Positions 1 to 8,919 of a DNA stretch of 64,000 bases are shown here, piece after piece; the first letter of the stretch is position 1, and every line of letters starts with the position of its first letter. The notes under the pieces are model-generated. The model had not been told where the DNA came from, searched no databases, and worked only from the letters and a program-made list of their open reading frames with translations. A program made the translations under genes and the position numbers. Location: NCBI RefSeq assembly GCF_014764705.1, contig NZ_JACXXG010000013.1:1-64000 (forward strand). The letters run 5' to 3'. This stretch comes from Stutzerimonas kunmingensis (GTDB lineage: Bacteria; Pseudomonadota; Gammaproteobacteria; Pseudomonadales; Pseudomonadaceae).

Positions 1-77
1 CGAAGGAGTGGGGGCAACAGCAGCTGCGCTGGTAGACTTATCCACAGTTGCTGGTAACAAAATCAGCAATCCGCCCT

Positions 78-121
78 GGGTCAAATTTCAATCGGCAGGG
101 TGGGTCAATTTTCCATCAGCG
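78..121. repeat. Probable IS21-family terminal repeats (element end)
   Basis: Two imperfect 20-bp direct repeats (78-97 and 102-121) both begin GGGTCAA and run through a TTTCnATCnGC core. IS21-type elements carry several such GGTCAATTT repeats at their ends, so this looks like the end of an IS21-like element that lies mostly outside the window. No istA or istB coding sequence is visible here, so the assignment rests only on these repeats. The rest of 1-255 shows nothing else I can identify. Confidence 0.4.
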
Positions 122-263
122 CCAACAAGAACGCATCGGCTTGCACGCTGAGTGATGGCGATATGATTTTTTGTGCGACCGTGTCGGAGCATCGATCGCT
201 GTCATACGTATCGACGTGAATCGGGCTAACTTGAACAAAAAATAGAAAATTGTAAATATTTTT

Positions 264-1571
264 GGTTCATCGCAACTTGCCGGGAAACGCCGCTTTGATC
301 TTGAGGAAGAAGTAGGTGTTATCCCGGTAACCGTACGCCATCCGCTTGATGACCTTGATGCGGTTGTTCATTCCCTCAAGCACGCTGGTGTTGAGCTGGA
401 ATTCGGCGCTGGAAACAATGCCTTCAACGTAGGCCTTTAACCGCTTGGCAAAGGCCTGAAGAGGTTGCAGTCCGCTTTCCTGGGCAAGCTTGAACCACTC
501 GCCCCACCGCCGCCGCGCTTCATACTCATTCGGTGCATACCAGAGCTCCTTCAGCTGTGTCTTGAACACGTAAGCCGTCATCAGCGGCGTGTTCGCGGCC
601 AGAAGTTCGTCAAGTTTGAGTGCTTGGGGCTCATCGAGATTGTGCCGGTTACGCAGCAGTAACCAGCGCGAGCGCTTGATCGCCCGTCGACCGGCAGGGT
701 CAGCCTTCAGCCGATTCGCTTGATCGACCCGGATCCGATCGACGACCTCCCTGCCGTACTTGGCTACAACATGGAACAGGTCGTAGACCTCCCGGGCGTT
801 GGGGCAGTGCGCCTGGACCTCCAGATCCATCGCCGTGTTCATGTCCATGGCAACCGCTTCGATCCGAGCGCAGGCTGGCGGCCCCATCCACTCGAAGAAG
901 GGGCGCACAGCCTCGCGGCTACGGCCCTCCGCGACCCACAGTACTTGCTGGGTATCGGCACAGATCGCCACGGTGGCATAGCGATGCCCCTTGTACAGGG
1001 AAAACTCATCCATGATCAGGCGGCGAACTCGGCTCAGGTCCGGTGCTGAAATATCCCGGTGGAGACGGCCAAGGTCGATGGCTTTGACCGTGTGCCAATG
1101 AAGCCCCACCAGCTCGGCCACATGCTTGATCGGCAGCAGCCGAACCAGATTTTCCACCCAGTTGACCATCGCGCGTGTGAGCGGCTGACGGCCGGCGAGC
1201 CAATCGATCCGCTCGCGCCGAGGACCACAAGTGGGGCAGCGAACCCGACGAACAGGAACCTCCAGCCAGACGCGGTATTGCAACAGATCGCGCTCGCGCA
1301 CCCGGCGAAAACTGGTGTCGTGAGGGAGGAATGTGGACTGCCCACAACCGCTGCAACAAGGCAGCCTTGAGGCATCGGGCTTGAGCCTTATCAGCAGGCA
1401 ATGGGTACCGAGAGGCTCATAGCTATCCAGCTCGAAGCCTTCCCAGAACAGGGCGAGCAAACTAGCATCCATGGCGACGGCGGTGGTGGGGTGGGAAATG
1501 TTTTGGCGAACACCACCTTAGCCCTTCTCGCCGCCGTCTCCCCTCGCTTTCCCGCTAATCCGCGATGAACC
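264..1571 (-). mobile_element. Complete ISL3-family insertion sequence
   Basis: The element is 1308 bp long and contains one transposase gene. Its ends are imperfect inverted repeats: both begin GGTTCATCGC and continue with a conserved CGGGAAA block. It is bounded by identical 8-bp direct repeats. It sits 172 bp upstream of the GGDEF-EAL gene and may separate that gene from its original promoter. All the parts needed for transposition appear present. Family assignment rests on the transposase type, the 8-bp duplication and the single-ORF layout. Confidence 0.9.
267..1472 (-). CDS. tnpA: ISL3-family transposase
   Basis: This 401-residue DDE transposase would catalyse movement of the surrounding insertion sequence. 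The N-terminal part has two zinc-finger-like cysteine pairs (CCSGCGQ near residue 40 and CPTCGPRR near residue 80), followed by a helix-turn-helix (residues about 110-135). The catalytic part begins with a MDEFSLYKG block near residue 153 and has a VAMDMNTAM block near residue 207. It ends with an EGMNNRIKVIKR motif near residue 368 that supplies the last acidic residue. This order is typical of ISL3 transposases. The stop codon lies inside the inverted repeat at the IS end. The length is normal for the family and no frameshift is seen, so it is probably active. Confidence 0.92.
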   Translation of the reverse strand: MDASLLALFWEGFELDSYEPLGTHCLLIRLKPDASRLPCCSGCGQSTFLPHDTSFRRVRERDLLQYRVWLEVPVRRVRCPTCGPRRERIDWLAGRQPLTRAMVNWVENLVRLLPIKHVAELVGLHWHTVKAIDLGRLHRDISAPDLSRVRRLIMDEFSLYKGHRYATVAICADTQQVLWVAEGRSREAVRPFFEWMGPPACARIEAVAMDMNTAMDLEVQAHCPNAREVYDLFHVVAKYGREVVDRIRVDQANRLKADPAGRRAIKRSRWLLLRNRHNLDEPQALKLDELLAANTPLMTAYVFKTQLKELWYAPNEYEARRRWGEWFKLAQESGLQPLQAFAKRLKAYVEGIVSSAEFQLNTSVLEGMNNRIKVIKRMAYGYRDNTYFFLKIKAAFPGKLR

Positions 1572-1743
1572 ATATTTTTGGGGTGGCCTTTCGCTACGCA
1601 TCCTCATTTAATCTCTGTAGCAAGCTAATCCTGGTTGTCTGGGGTCGAATTCTTCTATCGTGTGCCGATAACCTTGCTGTCATTCCGTTGCGGCAATTGA
1701 AGCGCTGCGCTCCGCCAGCACTAATAAAAACAACAGGTATTTC

Positions 1744-4239
1744 ATGGGTGTTAGCCAGATAATCCTTCGCCGCTCGCTTCCTTTGCTGCTCGCCGTGCTC
1801 CTGGTTGTATCGTCTGTTATCTCCTATTCCGTTAAGCGAATGACCGATACGCTTGACCGTAACGTGATCGAGCACAGCCATTTCTTGATAGAGAAGGCGT
1901 TAAGTCACAGACAGGCCATGCTTCGGCAGGGAATGGCCGCATTCGTCACGCTCAATAACGCCTCAACCGATCCGCAATCGCGAGCTAAGATGGCGGCTCC
2001 AGACGTGCTTTTTTACAGCCTCGATTTCGATGCGCTTATGGTGTTTGGCTCCGGCGTCGAAAAAACTCAGGCGCTCACTTCCGAGGCAGTGCGGGACAGC
2101 GATCTGCTTCAGCGGCTCGGCGTTGGGTTGGATGGGCTGTTAGAGCAAGCCCGGCGGGGTGGCCCCGATGCGTTGACAGGTGGAATTCTGCGGCTCGATG
2201 ACACGTTGGTGCTCGCTGCTGCGGCAAATGCTTTGCCTGAGGATCAGGTCGCCCTGAGACGGGCTTCCGGCACCACCTTGGTTCTGATTGATTTGCTGGA
2301 TCCGGACGAACTGCTGCGGCTCGGCTTCCAATACGGACTGATCGATTTACATTTAATTGGCCAAGGTGAGGGTGGTGCGATATCAGAAGATGGCAGCCTA
2401 GCGCTCACCGACCTGGCGGGCGCCTCGGTAATCTTCGGCTGGTCGGCTCCTGAGTTCGGTCATGAGATGCTTGAAGGGCTGCTACCGATAGTCGGCTCCT
2501 CTGCGGTATTAATGCTTCTTCTAATAGGGTTGATCGCCCTTGATGCGGTGAGGGCATCGCGACGCCTTGAAGATAGTCACTCGGCGCTTACGGTCAGCCA
2601 GGCAAGCCTTGCTAGTAGTGAGAAGCGCTTTCGTGATATCGCCGAGGCTGCATCGGACTGGTTGTGGGAAACCGATGAGCGCTTGAGGTTGATATACCTC
2701 TCCGAACGGTTTGAACGCGTCACCGAATTCAAAGCCAGCCAATGGCTGGGACGCCCGCTAGATGAGCTGCTTCAGGCTGATACGCAGGGTATCGCGCTGT
2801 GGTTACAGACACAGAGCAGAAAACCCTTGCGTTGCAAGTATTCGGACAGTAACGGTGACGTTCGGATCTGTCGCCTGGCGTCGCGGCCGATCATGGCGGA
2901 CGGGAAATGTGCCGGTTACAGAGGTACCGCCAGCGACATCACCGAGGAGGTAAAAGCGCAGACGCAGGTAGAGCATCTATCCATGCACGACGCTCTGACT
3001 GGCCTGCCCAATCGTAACAACTTGCACAGTTTTCTGGCCGGCAAGCTGGGAGCCAATAGGCCGTTGGCAATGATCAGTCTGGACCTGGATCGATTTAAGC
3101 CAGTAAATGACACCCTTGGGCACGCTGCAGGCGATCTGGTGCTCCAGGAAATGTCGCTCCGTTTGCTTAACTGTACGCGCAACGAAGACCTCGTCGCTCG
3201 GCTTGGCGGCGACGAATTCATCATGGTACTTGATGGCATAAGCTCCCAGGAAAGTATTGAGGCGCTTTGTGTACGCCTTATCGATCAGATCAAACAACCG
3301 ATCGTATACGAAGGCCAGAACATCTTCGTCGGCGGAAGCATCGGTATTGCGCTTGCGCCGCAGGACGCGACCGAGGCGAACGAGCTGTTGCGCTGTGCGG
3401 ACATTGCGCTCTATCAGGCCAAGGAAGATGGACGTGCCACGTGGCGGTTCTACGCCAGCGAAATGAACCAGCGGTTATTACAAAGACGACAGCTTGAGAT
3501 GGACCTGCGGCAAGCCATGGCTATGGGGGAAATGGCGCTTCAGTATCAGCCGCGCTATCGAACAAATGGTATGCACATCATCGGAGCTGAAGCACTGGTG
3601 CGCTGGCAGCACCCACTGAAGGGGTTGCTCGGCCCGGCGCACTTCATTGACCTAGCGGAGGAAACCGGGCTCATCGTTCCGCTCGGACGATGGGTGTTAA
3701 ATGAGGCCTGCAACGAAGCAGCACGCTGGCCCGAGCATATCTGCGTGTCAGTCAACCTGTCCGTTGTCCAGTTCCGTCAGAGCGACCTCCGACTGGATGT
3801 TCAGCGGGCACTGACGGAAGCCGGTCTGGCTGCCTCGCGGCTTGAGCTGGAGGTTGCCGAGAGCATTTTGCTGGATGAGTCCGCAGGTGCGTTAGCAACC
3901 CTCAATGCGCTCAAGGAATTAGGCGTACGCCTGACCATGGACCACTTCGGTACGGGCTATTCTTCGCTCAATTACCTACGAAGTTATCCGTTCGACGGGT
4001 TGAAGATAGATCGCAGCTTCATTGGCAACGCGCTAAGTTCTGCTAATGACCGTTTGATCATCAAGGCAATCGTTGGGCTCGCCGAGGCCTTGGAGCTCAC
4101 GGTTACCGCCGAGGGCGTTGAGTCTGGTGAGCAGCTTGAATGGTTGGAAGAAGCAGACTGCGCAGTGGTGCAGGGTTTTCACATATGCCAGCCTCAATTC
4201 GCTCAAGAAATGGAGCGACTGGTTCAGGAGATGGGATGA
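1744..4239 (+). CDS. PAS-GGDEF-EAL membrane c-di-GMP signalling protein
   Basis: This 831-residue inner-membrane protein should make and/or break down cyclic di-GMP. Two hydrophobic segments (about residues 8-28 and 248-268) bracket a periplasmic sensor region. A PAS domain follows (about 285-400), then a GGDEF domain (about 405-570) with intact GGDEF and an RNED inhibitory I-site five residues before it. The C-terminal EAL domain (about 580-830) has the EALVRW motif, AEGVE and KIDRSFI. However, the usual DDFGTG motif reads DHFGTG, replacing one metal-binding aspartate, so phosphodiesterase activity may be reduced. Its base composition is more A/T-rich than the genes after 4633, which fits acquisition by transfer. 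The weak AGG upstream of ATG 1744 is the only ribosome-binding signal. The IS lies just upstream. Confidence 0.9.
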   Translation: MGVSQIILRRSLPLLLAVLLVVSSVISYSVKRMTDTLDRNVIEHSHFLIEKALSHRQAMLRQGMAAFVTLNNASTDPQSRAKMAAPDVLFYSLDFDALMVFGSGVEKTQALTSEAVRDSDLLQRLGVGLDGLLEQARRGGPDALTGGILRLDDTLVLAAAANALPEDQVALRRASGTTLVLIDLLDPDELLRLGFQYGLIDLHLIGQGEGGAISEDGSLALTDLAGASVIFGWSAPEFGHEMLEGLLPIVGSSAVLMLLLIGLIALDAVRASRRLEDSHSALTVSQASLASSEKRFRDIAEAASDWLWETDERLRLIYLSERFERVTEFKASQWLGRPLDELLQADTQGIALWLQTQSRKPLRCKYSDSNGDVRICRLASRPIMADGKCAGYRGTASDITEEVKAQTQVEHLSMHDALTGLPNRNNLHSFLAGKLGANRPLAMISLDLDRFKPVNDTLGHAAGDLVLQEMSLRLLNCTRNEDLVARLGGDEFIMVLDGISSQESIEALCVRLIDQIKQPIVYEGQNIFVGGSIGIALAPQDATEANELLRCADIALYQAKEDGRATWRFYASEMNQRLLQRRQLEMDLRQAMAMGEMALQYQPRYRTNGMHIIGAEALVRWQHPLKGLLGPAHFIDLAEETGLIVPLGRWVLNEACNEAARWPEHICVSVNLSVVQFRQSDLRLDVQRALTEAGLAASRLELEVAESILLDESAGALATLNALKELGVRLTMDHFGTGYSSLNYLRSYPFDGLKIDRSFIGNALSSANDRLIIKAIVGLAEALELTVTAEGVESGEQLEWLEEADCAVVQGFHICQPQFAQEMERLVQEMG

Positions 4240-4632
4240 TGCGAATGTTAGTGGCTAACAGGCTAGGGAACTGCACACATTCCATGAACAAGTTTTCTAA
4301 TCATTAAGTTAAGGGCGATTATGTCGACTATTTCAAGCGAGACAGTTATTTAGTCCTTGCAAGCGGATCACCATGCGTCAACAAACTTCAATAAACCCGC
4401 CCAACCCCGGATTGTGCGTAAAGGCTCTGGTTTTGCCGCATCCGACGGCATTGGTCAAGGATGCTAAAGACGGCTAAAATTGCCGGCGACCGCTAAGTCT
4501 TCACTGTCCGAATAGCTCCATCACCGCGCAATATAGATGCTGGCGGAATGGCGGTAAATGTGACGGTAAAACCTATATCGATTAAATTTGTCCCTTTAAC
4601 CATGCGGGTTTAGGCGACCTATTGATGATTGA
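4240..4632. other. A/T-rich intergenic stretch ending at a recombination junction
   Basis: About 390 bases hold no convincing gene or RNA. The composition is clearly more A/T-rich than the sequence downstream. At about 4630 it switches without transition into the middle of the gltR reading frame, with an in-frame TGA immediately before the first conserved codon. I read this as the border of acquired DNA or of a deletion. Confidence 0.6.
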
Positions 4633-5052
4633 GTGGGCAAGCCGTTCAGCCCGCGCGAATTGCTCGCACGGATCAAGGCACTGCTACGGCGGGTCAGCTT
4701 CGCCCAGGAGCGTGGCAGCGATGTGCTGGCCTTCGACGAGTGGCGGCTGGACATGATCAGCCACCGCCTGTTCCACGCCGACGGCGAGGAGGTCTTTCTC
4801 TCCGGCGCCGATTTCGCCCTGCTCAAGCTATTTCTCGATCATCCGCAGCAGATCCTCGACCGCGACACCATCGCCAACGCCACCCGTGGTCGCGAGGTGA
4901 TGCCGCTGGAGCGTATCGTCGACATGGCGGTCAGTCGCCTGCGCCAGCGCCTGCGCGACACCGGCAAGTCGCCGCGGCTGATCCGCACGGTACGTGGCAG
5001 CGGTTACTTGTTGGCTACCCAGGTGACGCCGCACCATGAATCTGCGCACTGA
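4633..5052 (+). pseudogene. gltR: Truncated OmpR-type response regulator, GltR-like (receiver domain missing)
   Basis: Only the C-terminal half of a two-component response regulator remains, about 139 codons. It begins at the end of the receiver domain (the GKPFSPRELLARI block that normally follows the conserved receiver lysine region). It then keeps a full winged-helix DNA-binding domain ending in LIRTVRGSGYLL. The phosphoacceptor aspartate and about 110 upstream residues are absent. The codon before GTG 4633 is a stop, and no good ribosome-binding site is visible. It overlaps the kinase gene by 17 bases, as expected for an intact gltR-gtrS pair. The family controls glucose uptake genes in pseudomonads. 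A free DNA-binding domain could still be made, but without phosphorylation control. Confidence 0.85.
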
Positions 5053-6487
5053 GCGGCGGCGTCTGCGGCTGGTGCCACGTTCGCTGCTCGGACGGATGCT
5101 GTTGCTGACCCTGTTGGCGGTGTTGCTGGCCCAGGGACTTTCGAGTCTGATCTGGCTGTCCCAGCTGCGAGCCAGCCAGATGGAAGGCTTGCTCACCAGC
5201 GCCCGCAGCCTGGCGCAGTCGATGGCGGCCAGCGTCAGCTACTTCCGTTCGCTGCCGCTGGGCTATCGCCCATTGGTGCTCGATCAGTTGCGCAGCATGG
5301 GCGGTACACGTTTCTTCGTGTCGCTCAACGACAAGCCGCTGGACATGGAGATCCTCCCGGAAACGCCGCGCAAGCGTGCGGTCCTGCATGAGGTGGAGCA
5401 GGTATTGCGCCAGCGACTCGGCGGCGCGGTGGACCTGAACATCGAGTTCGTCAGCCCCGATGACCTGCGCATCTTCAACAGCGGCATCACGCTCGATGAG
5501 TTGCCGCGCTCCTGGGCGCACTACGCGCTGGGGCTGGAGCCGCTGTCACCGCCGGTGCTGGTGACGCAGATCCAGATCGCCCCGCAGGAATGGCTCTATC
5601 TGGCCTCGCTGATGCCAGCTCCCTACGTCAGCCTGGAGGACGAGGGGCTGCCGGCCCAGCAGTTGTGGTTCATCGTGCTCACCAGCGCCTTTCTGCTGCT
5701 GTTCATCGGCCTGCTGGTGCGCTGGCAGAGCCGGCCACTGAAGCGCCTGGCCAAGGCGGCGCGGGAGTTGTCGCTGGGCGCCGAGGTGCAGCCGTTGACC
5801 GAGGCTGGCGCCAGCGAGATCGTCGAGGTGAGCCGTGCCTTCAACAACATGCGCCAGCGCATCAGTCGCTACCTGACCGAGCGAGGCCAATTGTTCAGCG
5901 CGATTTCCCATGACCTGCGCACGCCCATCACGCGCCTGCGTCTGCGTGTCGAGCTGCTGGAAGATGAAGCCCAGCAGATCAAGTTCACCCGTGACCTCGA
6001 CGAGCTGGAGCTGCTGGTCAAGGGCGCACTGCAATGCGTGAAGGACACCGACATCCACGAGAACATCGAGGCGGTGGATCTAAATCTGCTGCTCGAGCAT
6101 ATCGTCGAGCCCTATCAGGCCTGCGACCAGACCCGCGTGACTTTGGACGGCCGGGCTTCGGCGCCTTATCCGGGCAAGCCGCTGGCGCTCAAGCGCTGCA
6201 TCGGCAATCTGCTGGACAATGCCCTGAAGTACGGTGAGCGCGCCCACCTGCATGTCGAGGACGGCAAGGAGGCGCTGGTGCTGCACGTCGATGACGAGGG
6301 CCCGGGCGTGCCCGAGCAGCGTCTTGAGCATGTCTTCGAACCCCACGTGCGGCTCTCGGGGCAGCAGCAGGGCTATGGGCTGGGGCTCGGTATCGCACGG
6401 AATATCGCCCACGCCCACGGTGGCGAACTGAGCATGCGCAATCTGCAGCAGGGAGGGCTGAGGGTGACGCTGACCTTGCCGCGCTGA
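5036..6487 (+). CDS. gtrS: Sensor histidine kinase, GtrS-like, for sugar uptake
   Basis: This 483-residue membrane kinase is the partner of the adjacent response regulator. It has a transmembrane segment near residues 17-37, a periplasmic domain, a second segment near 215-235, a HAMP domain, and a dimerisation/phosphoacceptor motif (FSAISHDLRTPITR, His near residue 291). An ATPase domain carries the N-box (GNLLDNALKYG) and a GLGLGIARNI G-box. In Pseudomonas, GtrS-GltR responds to sugar-acid metabolites and controls glucose uptake. The position directly upstream of the ABC sugar operon supports that role. The kinase looks intact although its regulator has lost the receiver domain, so it may have no cognate phosphorylation target at this locus. 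Confidence 0.85.
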   Translation: MNLRTERRRLRLVPRSLLGRMLLLTLLAVLLAQGLSSLIWLSQLRASQMEGLLTSARSLAQSMAASVSYFRSLPLGYRPLVLDQLRSMGGTRFFVSLNDKPLDMEILPETPRKRAVLHEVEQVLRQRLGGAVDLNIEFVSPDDLRIFNSGITLDELPRSWAHYALGLEPLSPPVLVTQIQIAPQEWLYLASLMPAPYVSLEDEGLPAQQLWFIVLTSAFLLLFIGLLVRWQSRPLKRLAKAARELSLGAEVQPLTEAGASEIVEVSRAFNNMRQRISRYLTERGQLFSAISHDLRTPITRLRLRVELLEDEAQQIKFTRDLDELELLVKGALQCVKDTDIHENIEAVDLNLLLEHIVEPYQACDQTRVTLDGRASAPYPGKPLALKRCIGNLLDNALKYGERAHLHVEDGKEALVLHVDDEGPGVPEQRLEHVFEPHVRLSGQQQGYGLGLGIARNIAHAHGGELSMRNLQQGGLRVTLTLPR

Positions 6488-6645
6488 TCCGGCTCAGTGC
6501 ACTTCGTTACGATCGCTGCGGCTTTGTAATGGCTCTGTGACCATCGCCCATCCCTTCGTTACCCAGTGTCCATTTCCCTGCGCATAGACTCGGTCCATCG
6601 CAAGCAACCATGACTTGCCGGATAAAAACAAGAAGGTGCCTCTAC

Positions 6646-7893
6646 ATGAACGCGATCCATCGTCTCGCTCTTTCCGTTTCCCTTGCCCTGCCATTGCTCG
6701 CCCATGCCGGCGAGGTCGAAGTTCTGCACTGGTGGACTTCCGGTGGCGAGAAGCGCGCCGCCGACACCCTGCAGAAGCTGGTCGAGCAAAAAGGCCATAC
6801 CTGGAAGGACTTCGCCGTCGCCGGCGGTGGTGGCGAGGCTGCCATGACCGTACTGAAGACCCGCGCCGTTTCCGGCAACCCGCCGTCCGCCGCACAGATC
6901 AAGGGCCTGGACATCCAGGAGTGGGGCGAACTCGGCCTGCTCGCCAATCTCGATGACACCGCCAAGGCCGAACGCTGGGACGAAATGCTGCCCGAGCAGG
7001 TGCGCAAGATCATGCAGTACGACGGTTCCTACGTTGCGGTGCCGGTCAACGTGCATCGGGTCAACTGGCTGTGGATCAACCCGGAGGTGTTCGAGAAGGC
7101 CGGCGCCACGCCGCCGAAGACCCTCGACGAATTCTTCGCCGCAGCCGACAAGCTCAAGGCTGCCGGCTTCATTCCGGTTGCCCACGGCGGCCAGCCCTGG
7201 CAGGACGGCACCGTGTTCGAGGGCTTTGTACTGAGCATTCTCGGCCCGGACGACTATCACAAGGCCTTCGTCGAGCTGGATAACGACACCCTGACCGGCG
7301 ACAAGATGGTTCAGGCCTTCACCGCACTGAAGAAGTTGCGCGACTACATCGACGCCGACGCGGCCGGGCGCGAATGGAACCGTGCCACCGGCATGGTCAT
7401 CGACGGCAAGGCCGGCATGCAGATTATGGGCGACTGGGCCAAGAGCGAGTTCACCGCCGCCAACAAGGTGGCTGGCGAGGACTACCAGTGCCTGCCGTTC
7501 CCCGGCACCCAAGGCAGCTTCGCCTTCAATATCGATTCGCTGGCCATGTTCAAGCTCAGCAACGATGACAACCGCAAGGCTCAGGAAGACCTGGCGCGCA
7601 CGGTGCTGGAACCGGAATTCCAGACCTTCTTCAACCAGAACAAGGGCTCGATTCCGGTTCGCCAGGACCAGGACATGAGCGAGTTCGATGCCTGTGCCCA
7701 GCAGTCGATGACCGACTTCAAGGAAGCCGCCAAGGGCAGCGGTCTGCAGCCCAGTCTGACTCATGGCATGGCTGCTTCCAGCTACGTGCAGGGCGCGGTG
7801 TTCGACGTCGTCACCAACTTCTTCAACGACCCCAAGGCCGACCCGCAAAAGGCGGCCAAGCAACTGGCGGCAGCGATCCAGGCCGTGCAGTAA
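6646..7893 (+). CDS. gtsA: Sugar ABC transporter substrate-binding protein, GtsA/GltB-like
   Basis: This 415-residue periplasmic binding protein captures glucose or a similar sugar for the ABC transporter encoded downstream. I chose ATG 6646 rather than an in-frame ATG at 6610, because it follows an AGAAGG ribosome-binding site and begins a clean signal peptide ([10 protein letters not shown]... ending ALA-HAG near residue 22). The mature protein starts with the [12 protein letters not shown] motif typical of this family. It is the first gene of the transport operon, and a 108-base gap precedes the first permease gene. The family in Pseudomonas handles glucose, sometimes mannose. The neighbouring LamB-type porin leaves room for an oligosaccharide. 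Confidence 0.87.
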   Translation: MNAIHRLALSVSLALPLLAHAGEVEVLHWWTSGGEKRAADTLQKLVEQKGHTWKDFAVAGGGGEAAMTVLKTRAVSGNPPSAAQIKGLDIQEWGELGLLANLDDTAKAERWDEMLPEQVRKIMQYDGSYVAVPVNVHRVNWLWINPEVFEKAGATPPKTLDEFFAAADKLKAAGFIPVAHGGQPWQDGTVFEGFVLSILGPDDYHKAFVELDNDTLTGDKMVQAFTALKKLRDYIDADAAGREWNRATGMVIDGKAGMQIMGDWAKSEFTAANKVAGEDYQCLPFPGTQGSFAFNIDSLAMFKLSNDDNRKAQEDLARTVLEPEFQTFFNQNKGSIPVRQDQDMSEFDACAQQSMTDFKEAAKGSGLQPSLTHGMAASSYVQGAVFDVVTNFFNDPKADPQKAAKQLAAAIQAVQ

Positions 7894-8001
7894 CGCTGAG
7901 GGCGGACCGTTCCGCCCGCTTCCCGAAACGTTCGTCCCGGCACAGGCCTCGGTCTGTGCCGCGGACGACGACATCCCCGATTTCCATGAGGGATCACACC
8001 C

Positions 8002-8919
8002 ATGAGCTCCATCGCGCTTCAAGCCAGGCCTGCCAAAGCCTCGCCGCTCGACGCCCTGCAGCGCTGGCTGCCCAAGCTGGTTCTGGCGCCGAGCATGCTG
8101 ATCGTACTGGTCGGCTTCTACGCCTACATCGGCTGGACCTTCCTGCTCTCGTTCACCAACTCACGCTTCATGCCGAGCTACAAGTGGGCCGGCCTGCAGC
8201 AGTACGAGCGCCTGTGGGACAACGATCGCTGGTGGGTCGCCAGCCAGAACCTGCTGGTGTTCGGTGGCATGTTCATCGCCATCAGTCTGCTGATCGGCGT
8301 GGTGCTCGCCGTACTGCTGGACCAGCGCATTCGCCGCGAGGGGCTGATCCGCACCATCTACCTGTACCCCATGGCGCTGTCGATGATCGTCACCGGCACC
8401 GCCTGGCAGTGGCTGCTCAATCCCGGTCTGGGCCTGGACAAGCTGCTGCGTGACTGGGGCTGGGAAGGTTTTCGCTTCGACTGGCTGGTGGACCCCGACC
8501 GGGTCATCTACTGCCTGGTGATCGCAGCGGTGTGGCAGGCCTCGGGCTTCGTCATGGCGTTGTTTCTCGCCGGCCTGCGCAGCGTCGATCAGTCGATCAT
8601 CCGCGCCGCCCAGGTGGACGGCGCCAGCCTGCCCACCATCTACCTGCGCATCGTGCTGCCGAGCCTGCGGCCGGTGTTCTTCAGCGCGCTGATGATCCTC
8701 GCGCACATCGCGATCAAGAGCTTTGACCTGGTCGCGGCGATGACCGCCGGTGGGCCGGGCTATTCCAGCGACCTGCCGGCAATGTTCATGTACGCCCACA
8801 CCTTCACCCGCGGCCAGATGGGCCTGGGTGCGGCGAGCGCCATTCTGATGCTCGGCGCGGTGATGGCGATCATCGTGCCGTACCTGTATTTCGAGCTGAG
8901 GAACAAGCGCCATGTCTGA
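8002..8919 (+). CDS. gtsB: Sugar ABC transporter permease, GtsB/GltF-like
   Basis: This 305-residue inner-membrane permease forms half of the translocation channel with the next gene product. About six transmembrane segments are visible. The EAA-type loop that contacts the ATPase is present (VDGASLPTIYLRIVLPSL, near residues 212-229). It belongs to the MalF-like permease family of carbohydrate uptake systems. Its end overlaps the start of the second permease by eight bases, indicating translational coupling. Confidence 0.88.
   Translation: MSSIALQARPAKASPLDALQRWLPKLVLAPSMLIVLVGFYAYIGWTFLLSFTNSRFMPSYKWAGLQQYERLWDNDRWWVASQNLLVFGGMFIAISLLIGVVLAVLLDQRIRREGLIRTIYLYPMALSMIVTGTAWQWLLNPGLGLDKLLRDWGWEGFRFDWLVDPDRVIYCLVIAAVWQASGFVMALFLAGLRSVDQSIIRAAQVDGASLPTIYLRIVLPSLRPVFFSALMILAHIAIKSFDLVAAMTAGGPGYSSDLPAMFMYAHTFTRGQMGLGAASAILMLGAVMAIIVPYLYFELRNKRHV

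Larger units (their letters stand above)
256..1579. repeat. 8-bp target-site duplication flanking the ISL3-type element
   Basis: The octamer ATATTTTT occurs at 256-263 and again at 1572-1579, directly abutting the two inverted repeats of the insertion sequence. An exact 8-bp duplication in an A/T-rich target is typical of ISL3-family insertion. The perfect match suggests a recent, undisturbed insertion. Confidence 0.9.

Noticed and set aside
4629-5039. Alternative frame overlapping the gltR remnant
   Set aside because: Its Arg/Ala-rich translation has no motif, while the other frame matches an OmpR-type DNA-binding domain.
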